Shown here piece after piece: positions 1 through 5,551 of a stretch of 10,697 nt of DNA (its first letter is position 1; each line of letters starts with the position of its first letter). A program made the position numbers and the translations under genes. This DNA is from Lachnospiraceae bacterium. Lineage in GTDB: Bacteria; Bacillota; Clostridia; Lachnospirales; Lachnospiraceae. Under the pieces are notes generated by a model, which was given only the letters and a program-made list of their open reading frames with translations, ran no database searches and was not told the DNA's origin. The stretch is taken from NCBI GenBank assembly GCA_900770225.1, contig CAAGJU010000093.1:1-10697 (forward strand). The letters run 5' to 3'.

Positions 1-1
1 G

Positions 2-118
2 TCCTATTCGATCGGATACAACCTTTGGTACAACCTGGTGACGATGATTGTGTGCATCATTGTTGTTCCGATGCTGGTGGATCGTCTGAAGAAGGCAAAG
101 GTTCCGTTCGCTGCCTGA
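2..118 (+). CDS. C-terminal fragment of a membrane protein (partial, runs off the left edge)
   Basis: An open frame enters from the left edge in frame 2 and ends at TGA 116-118, giving 38 visible residues. They contain a hydrophobic stretch (LVTMIVCIIVVPML), then a lysine/arginine-rich tail (VDRLKKAKVPFAA). This is what the last transmembrane helix and cytoplasmic end of a small integral membrane protein look like. The substrate-binding S component of an ECF-type vitamin or nucleobase transporter is one possibility, but too little is present to name a family. The stop lies 23 bp from the left end of the IS3-family element, so the insertion may have separated this gene from its own terminator. 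The membrane location is a fair inference; the function is unknown. Confidence 0.5.
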   Translation, partial: SYSIGYNLWYNLVTMIVCIIVVPMLVDRLKKAKVPFAA

Positions 119-141
119 AACAGAAAAATGTTGAATTGGAG

Positions 142-162
142 TGAACCCCAAAAGTTGGACAA
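142..162 (+). repeat. Left terminal inverted repeat of the IS3-family element
   Basis: This arm starts TGAACCCCAAAAGTTGGACA. It matches the reverse complement of 1428-1448 at 18 of 21 positions; the mismatches are at positions 8, 10 and 11 of the repeat. Confidence 0.85.
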
Positions 163-183
163 CCAACTGGAGGGGTTTTTATT

Positions 184-528
184 ATGAAGCTGTCTTACGA
201 ACAGAAAGTACAGATCTACAAGGAATGGAAGTATAAACATAAATCAGCAAATCGGCTCTCACGTGAATATAAGATTGACAGATCAGCAGTTCAATATTTT
301 TGCGGGTTGGCAGAATATTGGGGTATAGAGAAGCTTAAGCATACCTGTACTTACTATTCGTCAGAGTTTAAGAAAGCAACAATTGAACAAGTGCTCAATG
401 AACATAAAGCAATATGGCAAGTGGCAATTGATCTTGGCTTACCTAACCAAGGAACTTTGGCAAACTGGATCAGAGAATATATCGCTAACGGTTATACTGT
501 CATCGAGAGAAAGCGAGGCATGAAGTGA
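184..528 (+). CDS. IS3-family transposase OrfA (helix-turn-helix DNA-binding subunit), apparently short
   Basis: This 114-residue protein has two helix-turn-helix-like segments: residues about 1-45 (YEQKVQIYKEW...SANRLSREYKIDRSAVQ) and about 58-105 (SSEFKKATIEQVL...GTLANWIREYIANGY). This matches OrfA of IS150-like elements, which binds the terminal inverted repeats. A GGAGGGG site at 169-175 supports the ATG at 184. The protein stops right after the basic motif ERKRGMK. Family members usually continue with a charged, leucine-zipper-like region that mediates OrfA/OrfAB oligomerisation. I see neither that region nor an A6G slippery site for the -1 frameshift. The stop TGA overlaps the downstream GTG as GTGA, so reinitiation could still couple the two frames. 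Probably an internally deleted copy. Confidence 0.82.
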   Translation: MKLSYEQKVQIYKEWKYKHKSANRLSREYKIDRSAVQYFCGLAEYWGIEKLKHTCTYYSSEFKKATIEQVLNEHKAIWQVAIDLGLPNQGTLANWIREYIANGYTVIERKRGMK

Positions 529-1421
529 AAAGGAGTGTTGGCTTTATCATGAAGGCCATCGCTTCCCAGCCTTCACTGCCTCAGATCAGCCGCTCAACGT
601 ACTATTACTGGCTGAATCATCAGAGTCCGGATGAAGCAAAATACAGTGATCTGATGAAGGAAATCCGTACCATCTATACGAAGAATAAGAAGCGCTATGG
701 ATACCGCAGAATTGTGCTTCAGCTTCGTAATAAAGGCATACATGTAAACCATAAGACAGTAAAGAGGCTGATGAAGAAAATGGATCTTTTCGGCCTTACG
801 CCGCGTGCGAAATACAAGTCCTACAAAGGTGATTTTCATCGCACAGTACCGAATCAGCTGATGCACAAAGAAGTGGATACAGTAAATCACACGACTAAAT
901 ACATTCGTGATTTCAAGCCGGAGACAAGCAACTGCATATGGACCACAGATGTGTCAGAGTTTCATATCGCTGCAGGCAAACTGTATCTGTCACCGATTCT
1001 TGATTTATTCGATCGTTCTGTTGTCTCCTACAACATTTCGGCTAATCCTAATTTTTTCCAGACGACTGATATGCTCGATAAAGCATTCGCAGCCAATGAT
1101 CATCTGGATGGATTGATTCTACATAGTGATCAGGGATGGCAGTATCAGATGACCCAGTATCAGCAGATTCTGAAGGATCACAAGATCGTGCAGTCAATGT
1201 CCAGAAAAGGCAATTGCCTGGATAACTGCATCATGGAAAACTTCTTCGGCAAAATGAAGAACGAAATATTCTACGGGTATGAATATGAATTCAACAGCCT
1301 GGATGAGCTGAAGAAAGCAATGTAAGAATATATTGCCTATTACAAAACAGAACGGATTCAAGTCAGAATAAAAGGCCTGACACCTTGCCAAGCAAGGCAC
1401 CAAGCCTTAGAATCCAACTAA
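525..1421 (+). pseudogene. IS3-family DDE transposase OrfB, interrupted by an in-frame stop at 1323-1325
   Basis: The frame opens at GTG 525 and is closed by TAA at 1323-1325 after 266 residues. It carries the rve-type integrase core with D142 (TTDVSEF), D202 (LHSDQGWQYQ) and E238 (CIMENFFGK), i.e. a DD(35)E triad. An HTH_21-like region (NKKRYGYRRI) comes before it. Directly after the stop the same frame continues for 31 sense codons to TAA 1419-1421 and reads like the conserved family C-terminus (EYIAYYKTERIQVRIKGLTP). A single substitution (AAA or GAA to TAA) therefore probably truncated the protein by about 32 residues. The catalytic triad is kept, but the lost tail is conserved in the family, so activity is doubtful. 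It overlaps OrfA by 4 bp in the -1 frame. Confidence 0.85.
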
Positions 1422-1427
1422 CTTATT

Positions 1428-1448
1428 TTGTCCAACTAATTGGGTTCA
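1428..1448 (-). repeat. Right terminal inverted repeat of the IS3-family element
   Basis: Read on the minus strand it begins TGAACCCAATTAGTTGGACA and pairs with the left arm at 142-162. It ends 18 bp before the adenosine deaminase stop codon. Confidence 0.85.
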
Positions 1449-1467
1449 CTACATGCGGTAGTTTTTT
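1448..1467 (+). terminator. Small hairpin plus T-run between the IS end and the adenosine deaminase gene
   Basis: ACTAC (1448-1452) can pair with GTAGT (1458-1462) around a 5-base loop and is followed by T6 (1462-1467). The stem starts exactly at the last base of the IS, so it may be the surviving part of an older, longer terminator for the convergent genes. As it stands the stem is only 5 bp, so it would be weak. Confidence 0.4.
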
Positions 1468-2495
1468 CAATGCTCTGCTAACGCCTGTTTAAGTGCTCTC
1501 AGGACAGGCTCTTTTTCTGCTTCGCTACAGAAGGCGGCATTGATCGCATTGAGATTCATCTGAATCAGATCGCGGACCGTGAAGCCCATCTCATTCAGGC
1601 AATGCTCATATTCGCTCTCCAGCGTGACTCCGGCAAGCGTCCGGTTGTCTGTATTGATCGTGACCGGCAGGCCCATCATCAGCAGGTTCTTGGCCGGGTG
1701 TTCTTCATAGGAAGGCTGAGTCAGACACTGAATATTCGAGGTCGGGCAGACTTCGATCGTGATGCCTTTTTCAATTGCCTTGCGGGTAAGGGCAGGGGAA
1801 TTGTACACATGATGACCATGGCCGAGACGGACAGCACCGAAGTTCATGGCATCTCTGACCGTATCAGGTCCCTGGCTGTCGCCGGCATGGCAGGTAAACG
1901 GAACCCCGAGTCTTACCGCTTCTTCAAATAGCGGTGCGAAGTTCTTCAGCGGAACGATTCCTTCTGCTCCGGCCAGATCGATTCCGACTAATCCTTTTCC
2001 GAGGTAATCCGGAGCGATCTTCACGGTTTCCATATTCGCATCCCAGTTCGCGGTTTCCGGACCGACGCACATCATGCACGCAAGAATGGCGATCCTGATA
2101 TCGGAGTATTTCTCCAGGGCTTTCTTCCTTCCGGAAAGCACAGCTTCAATCGCATCTCTCTGCGTCATGCCGCCGACGGTATGCAGCTGAGGAGCAAAAC
2201 GGATTTCCGCATAGCCGACGTTGTCTTCTCTCAGATCTTCGATCAGCTCATAAGTCAGCCGTTCCAGAGCAGCCGGCGTCTGCATGACCCGGATCGGATC
2301 GTCGAACATCTTCAGATACTCATTGACAGAACCGGAATTGGCATGAAGGCGTACCCATTTCATATAGGAGACCGGGTCGCTCCAGGGTAGTTCTACTTTG
2401 TTCTCTTCCGCCAGCTCAAACAGCGTTTCCGGACGGAAAGAACCATCGAGGTGGCAGTGAAGTTCCACCTTCGGAAAATTAAACCTGCTTTTCAT
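1467..2495 (-). CDS. add: Adenosine deaminase
   Basis: This is a 342-residue member of the metal-dependent adenosine/AMP deaminase amidohydrolases, a normal length for bacterial Add. It deaminates adenosine and deoxyadenosine to inosine and deoxyinosine in the cytoplasm. Visible metal and catalytic motifs are H13 and H15 (VELHCHLDGS), H203 (TCHAGD), H226 (RLGHGHH) and D283 (INTDNRT). The general acid position, normally Glu in HAGE, is Asp206 here, which is unusual and could lower activity or shift substrate preference. Asn284 follows the metal Asp, a variant I recall from other bacterial members (TDNR). The ATG at 2495 is preceded on its strand by AAAGGA about 9-14 bases upstream. The gene is divergent from the nucleoside transporter and hydrolase operon, which fits a purine salvage role. 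The family assignment is firm; the exact substrate is less so. Confidence 0.92.
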   Translation of the reverse strand: MKSRFNFPKVELHCHLDGSFRPETLFELAEENKVELPWSDPVSYMKWVRLHANSGSVNEYLKMFDDPIRVMQTPAALERLTYELIEDLREDNVGYAEIRFAPQLHTVGGMTQRDAIEAVLSGRKKALEKYSDIRIAILACMMCVGPETANWDANMETVKIAPDYLGKGLVGIDLAGAEGIVPLKNFAPLFEEAVRLGVPFTCHAGDSQGPDTVRDAMNFGAVRLGHGHHVYNSPALTRKAIEKGITIEVCPTSNIQCLTQPSYEEHPAKNLLMMGLPVTINTDNRTLAGVTLESEYEHCLNEMGFTVRDLIQMNLNAINAAFCSEAEKEPVLRALKQALAEH

Positions 2496-2529
2496 TTTTT
2501 CGGAGTCCTTTCAGCGTGACTACTTTATC

Positions 2530-2558
2530 AGTTAAATCGGGCTTTTTCGGAATGTCAA
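2530..2558 (-). promoter_or_regulatory. Predicted promoter of the adenosine deaminase gene
   Basis: On the minus strand a perfect -35 TTGACA (2553-2558) is followed after 17 bp by TTAACT (2530-2535), a weak -10 matching TATAAT at 3 of 6 positions. The start codon is 35 bp downstream of the -10. The -35 lies inside one arm of the inverted repeat shared with the divergent promoter. A perfect -35 with a poor -10 is compatible with regulation, but the -10 assignment is uncertain. Confidence 0.5.
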
Positions 2559-2617
2559 TAACGAATAAATTGCGTAAGGTACGTAAAACAATATGTTGAC
2601 ATTCCATGTGAAAAAGC
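2541..2617. repeat. Divergent-promoter inverted repeat with a central palindrome
   Basis: The left arm at 2541-2558 and the right arm at 2596-2617 are inverted copies. Both read TTGACATTCC then GAAAAAGC outward from the centre; the right arm has four extra bases (ATGT) between the two blocks. The TTGACATTCC parts (2549-2558 and 2596-2605) are perfect 10-bp inverted copies centred at 2577. A small palindrome, CGTA-AGG-TACG (2573-2583), is centred at 2578, almost exactly on that axis. The symmetry suggests a regulator site serving both transcription units. No regulator gene is present in the window. Confidence 0.6.
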
Positions 2618-2624
2618 GTAATTT
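2596..2624 (+). promoter_or_regulatory. Predicted promoter of the nucleoside uptake operon
   Basis: A perfect -35 TTGACA (2596-2601) is followed after exactly 17 bp by TAATTT (2619-2624), a -10 matching 3 of 6 positions. Transcription would start near 2631, leaving a leader of about 115 nt before the ATG at 2748. An alternative -10, TATAGT at 2663-2668, has no convincing -35. Confidence 0.55.
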
Positions 2625-2747
2625 GAATTTTAAGAAAGCGGTTCCATCTGGCCTGTCTATCATATAGTACAAATTCCTGTATTCATTATGCAGAGGTAAT
2701 GGAATTGCCTGTCCACTGATTCGTGTAAAGAAAATTAGGAGGAAAAC

Positions 2748-3908
2748 ATGAACAGAACAATAAAAGCTTTGCTTGCACTGGGAATGGCTGTCTCGCTGGC
2801 AGCCTGCGGCGGATCTTCTTCGTCTGCTGCAACTACTGAAGCTGCTGCATCTGCAGCCAGCGGAGCGGCTGAATCCGGAAAGGTCTACAACGTTGCGTAT
2901 CTCGTCAACGGCAACCTCGGAGACAAGTCGTTCTTCGATTCTGCTGAGGCTGGTCTTGAACAGTTGAAGGCTGACGGACGCATCGAACTGACGACCATTG
3001 AGATGGGCGGCACCGATGAGGACAAGCCGAAGTGGCTGCAGACTCTGTACGATGTGTCTGATGAAGGCGATTATGATGTCATCATCTGCGGTACTTATCA
3101 GATGCCTGACTACCTGAAGGAAGTTGCAGAGAAGTATCCGGATCAGAAGTATGTCATCTTCGATGATGATACTTATGCAGGAGAAGATTCCAACGTCTGC
3201 AATATCGTTTACAAGCAGAACGACCTCGGCTATCTGATCGGCACGATCGCCGGCATGGTAACTGAAGATACTTCCATGGACAAAGTCAATGAGGATAAGG
3301 TCATCGGCTTTGTCGGCGGCTATGATTCTCCGGTCATCAACGACTTCCTGTTTGGCTATATCGAGGGTGCTCAGGCAGTTGATCCGGAAATCAAGGTTGA
3401 TACTCGTTACACTTCCGACTATGTCGATACTGCTAAGGCTAAGGAATACGGCTACAGCATGATCAACGATTCCAAGTGCGATGTCATCTGGGGTGTTGCT
3501 GGTAACGCAGGCAACGGTGCTGCTGAAGCAGTTCTCGAATCCGGCAATGCATGGTTCATCGGTGTTGACTCCGACCAGGAGCAGACGCTGTCCAGCGATC
3601 TGGCTGCGATCACTCTGACTTCCGGTCTGAAGAACGTCGGCAATTCTCTGATCTGGTTCTTCGATGAACTCGACAAGGGCAACCTGCACTATGGCGAGAA
3701 AGTTTCCCTCGGACTTGCTGAAGGCGGCGTCGGTGTCGTTACGGATAAGAACTATGACAAGTATCTGTCCGATGACATCAAGAATGCTGTCCAGGCTGCA
3801 ATCGATGGTATCTCCGATGGCTCGATCGTTGTCGATTCTGCTCTGACAGATGATGGCAACACTGCTGCTCAGGCTCTGCGTGATTCTGTCCAGCCGAGTG
3901 CTAACTGA
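2748..3908 (+). CDS. nupN: BMP/PnrA-type nucleoside-binding lipoprotein of an ABC transporter
   Basis: This 386-residue protein is a member of the BMP (PnrA/TmpC, Med) family of extracellular nucleoside-binding proteins. Residues 1-20 form a lipoprotein signal with lipobox LAAC, so Cys20 is the likely lipidated anchor. A Ser/Ala/Glu-rich linker (about 22-47) follows, and then the two-lobed periplasmic-binding fold starts at KVYNVAYLVNGNLGDKSF. GDKSF near the N-terminus and GVDSDQEQT in the C-terminal lobe are typical family positions. AGGAGG at 2737-2742 sets the ATG. It is the first gene of a six-gene operon with its cognate ATPase, two permeases and two nucleoside hydrolases, so its cargo is almost certainly nucleosides. 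The equivalent genes are nupN in Bacillus subtilis and bmpA in Lactococcus. The family is clear; the specificity (purine only or broad) cannot be read from sequence. Confidence 0.93.
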   Translation: MNRTIKALLALGMAVSLAACGGSSSSAATTEAAASAASGAAESGKVYNVAYLVNGNLGDKSFFDSAEAGLEQLKADGRIELTTIEMGGTDEDKPKWLQTLYDVSDEGDYDVIICGTYQMPDYLKEVAEKYPDQKYVIFDDDTYAGEDSNVCNIVYKQNDLGYLIGTIAGMVTEDTSMDKVNEDKVIGFVGGYDSPVINDFLFGYIEGAQAVDPEIKVDTRYTSDYVDTAKAKEYGYSMINDSKCDVIWGVAGNAGNGAAEAVLESGNAWFIGVDSDQEQTLSSDLAAITLTSGLKNVGNSLIWFFDELDKGNLHYGEKVSLGLAEGGVGVVTDKNYDKYLSDDIKNAVQAAIDGISDGSIVVDSALTDDGNTAAQALRDSVQPSAN

Positions 3909-3928
3909 GAAACTGCATCTTTATCTGA

Positions 3929-3966
3929 AAGCGGTATGGGGCTGGCATGAGTTCAGCCCCATGCTT
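3929..3966 (+). terminator. Intercistronic hairpin after the binding-protein gene (attenuator or mRNA stabiliser)
   Basis: ATGGGGCTG (3936-3944) pairs perfectly with CAGCCCCAT (3954-3962) around a 9-base loop. AAGC (3929-3932) and GCTT (3963-3966) extend the stem across a 3-base bulge. The downstream T-run is broken (TTGTTTT), so termination would be partial. The position between a binding-protein gene and its ATPase gene is a common place for a hairpin that leaves more mRNA for the binding protein. An in-frame ATG (3947) in the loop is not a plausible start. Confidence 0.6.
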
Positions 3967-3980
3967 GTTTTATGAAACTG

Positions 3981-3989
3981 AAGGAAAGG
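3981..3989 (+). promoter_or_regulatory. Ribosome binding site fixing the ATPase start
   Basis: AAGGAAAGG lies 8 bp before ATG 3998. The upstream in-frame ATG at 3947 has no such site and lies within a hairpin loop, so translation is taken to start at 3998. Confidence 0.7.
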
Positions 3990-3997
3990 GTAATGCT

Positions 3998-5551
3998 ATG
4001 GATGATTATGTAATCCAAATGAAGAAGATTACCAAAGTCTACCCGAATGGCATTGTGGCTAACCAGGATGTAGATTTCAACGTGAAACGCGGAGAGATCC
4101 ATGCACTCATGGGTGAAAACGGTGCCGGCAAGAGCACACTGATGAAAATGCTGTTCGGACTTGAGCAGCCGACTTCCGGAGAGATTTGGGTCAATGGGGA
4201 AAAAGTTAATCTGACCTCTCCGAGCGTTGCGCTTGCCCACGGAATCGGCATGGTGCATCAGCACTTCATGCTGGTACCGAGTCTGACGGTAGCTGAAAAC
4301 ATGGTCCTCGGCATGGTGCCGACGAAGAACGGACTGATCGATTATAAGAAAGCCATTGAGATCACCGAAGAGTATTCGAAGAAGTACAACCTTGAAGTTG
4401 AACCGAATACCCAGGTCCGTGATATTCCGGTCGGCATGAAGCAGAAGGTTGAGATTCTGAAGGCTCTGGTCCGCGGGGCCAAGATCCTGATTCTCGATGA
4501 ACCGACTGCCGTTCTGACCACACAGGAAACCACGGAGCTGTTCCGCGAGCTGAAGAATCTGAAGAATCAGGGCTTCACGCTGATCTTCATTTCTCATAAG
4601 CTGAATGAAATCATGGAGATCACTGACCGCATGACAATTCTGCGCGGCGGCAGATCCATGGGCGTCTACAATACGGCGGATGAGGACGAAGAGAAGATCT
4701 CCAGACTCATGGTCGGAAGAGATGTCGTTCTAAAGGTCGATAAGGACAAAGCAAAGCCGACGGATACGGTTCTGAAAGTCAGAGACCTTGAATTTGTCAA
4801 CGAATGGGGCAAAAAGATGCTCGACAAAGTCTCGTTCGATGTCCGCAAAGGTGAGATTCTCGGAATTGCAGGTGTCGAAGGCAATGGCCAGAAAGAGCTC
4901 GTTGATATGCTGTTCAGCTTCAATACGCCGAATGCGGGAACCATTGAAGTCAATGGAAAGAGCACGATCGGCATGAGCCAGAGAGAACTGCGCCGCAATC
5001 ACATCGCGCTTGTTCCGGAAGATCGTATGCTTTATGGAATCGCCGGAAAAGCCACGATTGAAGAGAACCTGATGAGCGACCGCATCAGCGAGCCGCGATT
5101 CAATAATGGAATCCTGTTCAATATGCCTGCCATCCATCAGGAAGCAGATACGCTGATCAAGGATTACACCGTCCTCTGCAAGAACAGGAATCAGCAGGTC
5201 GGGAACCTTTCCGGAGGCAACATCCAGAAGGTTGTCGTCGCTCGCGAATTCAGCAATGATCCGGCTCTGATTATCGCTGACCAGCCGACCCGCGGCATCG
5301 ATGTCGGCGCTACCGAATTCATCCATAAGAAACTTGTTGAACTTTCCAGAAGTGGCATTGCCGTGCTTCTGATCAGTGCCGATCTGAATGAAGTCATGGA
5401 ACTGAGCGACAGCCTGATCATCATGTGCGGCGGTCATATCGCAGCATATTTCGAAGATACTGCCGATCTCAGCGACGAAATGATGGGCAAGTACATGCTT
5501 GGCGTCGAACGGCAGAAGCCGGAAGAAATCAGGAGGGTCTGCCATGAGTAA
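3998..5551 (+). CDS. nupO: Nucleoside ABC transporter ATPase with two nucleotide-binding domains
   Basis: This 517-residue tandem ABC ATPase is of the type found in BMP-family nucleoside and ribose-type importers, and energises uptake from the cytoplasmic face. Domain 1 has a canonical Walker A GENGAGKST (39-47), Q-loop Gln88, Walker B ILILDE with D167 and E168, and H-loop His200 (ISHKL); its signature is degenerate (IPVGMKQ, 143-149). Domain 2 is the reverse: a good signature LSGGNIQK (404-411), but a Walker A lacking the Lys (GVEGNGQKE, 292-300), Gln429 in place of the catalytic Glu (ADQPTRG) and Ala in place of the H-loop His (ISADL). Domain 1 Walker A with the domain 2 signature would thus form the single competent site. 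The gene is followed by an 8-bp overlap with the first permease gene. It corresponds to nupO of B. subtilis and nupA of Lactococcus. Confidence 0.93.
   Translation: MDDYVIQMKKITKVYPNGIVANQDVDFNVKRGEIHALMGENGAGKSTLMKMLFGLEQPTSGEIWVNGEKVNLTSPSVALAHGIGMVHQHFMLVPSLTVAENMVLGMVPTKNGLIDYKKAIEITEEYSKKYNLEVEPNTQVRDIPVGMKQKVEILKALVRGAKILILDEPTAVLTTQETTELFRELKNLKNQGFTLIFISHKLNEIMEITDRMTILRGGRSMGVYNTADEDEEKISRLMVGRDVVLKVDKDKAKPTDTVLKVRDLEFVNEWGKKMLDKVSFDVRKGEILGIAGVEGNGQKELVDMLFSFNTPNAGTIEVNGKSTIGMSQRELRRNHIALVPEDRMLYGIAGKATIEENLMSDRISEPRFNNGILFNMPAIHQEADTLIKDYTVLCKNRNQQVGNLSGGNIQKVVVAREFSNDPALIIADQPTRGIDVGATEFIHKKLVELSRSGIAVLLISADLNEVMELSDSLIIMCGGHIAAYFEDTADLSDEMMGKYMLGVERQKPEEIRRVCHE
5531..5536 (+). 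promoter_or_regulatory. Ribosome binding site fixing the start of permease 1
   Basis: A perfect AGGAGG lies 7 bp before ATG 5544, inside the end of the ATPase gene. It favours 5544 over any longer in-frame start, such as 5499. Confidence 0.75.

Larger units (their letters stand above)
142..1448 (+). mobile_element. IS3-family (IS150-group) insertion sequence, probably defective
   Basis: The element is bounded by 21-bp imperfect inverted repeats at 142-162 and 1428-1448 that match at 18 of 21 positions and have the TG...CA ends usual for IS3. It carries two overlapping reading frames, an HTH OrfA and a DDE OrfB in the -1 frame, which is the IS3 plan. At about 1307 bp it is shorter than typical IS150-group elements of about 1.4-1.5 kb. 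No target duplication is visible: the four flanking bases are GGAG on the left and CTAC on the right. The transposase has an in-frame stop near its C-terminus, so this copy is probably unable to move by itself. The right end lies 18 bp from the adenosine deaminase stop codon. Confidence 0.88.

Noticed and set aside
2496..2747. A purine riboswitch upstream of the operon or of add
   Set aside because: I looked for the conserved three-way-junction core and did not find it; the region is better explained by divergent promoters.
2532..3689. A 385-codon open frame on the minus strand opposite the binding-protein gene
   Set aside because: It lies antisense to a gene with strong codon bias, has no ribosome site and shows no recognisable domains; it is a shadow of the plus-strand gene.
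3947..3997. An N-terminal extension of the ATPase from ATG 3947
   Set aside because: The ATG lies in the loop of a hairpin, has no ribosome site and the extra 17 residues are unlike the family; ATG 3998 has AAGGAAAGG at good spacing.
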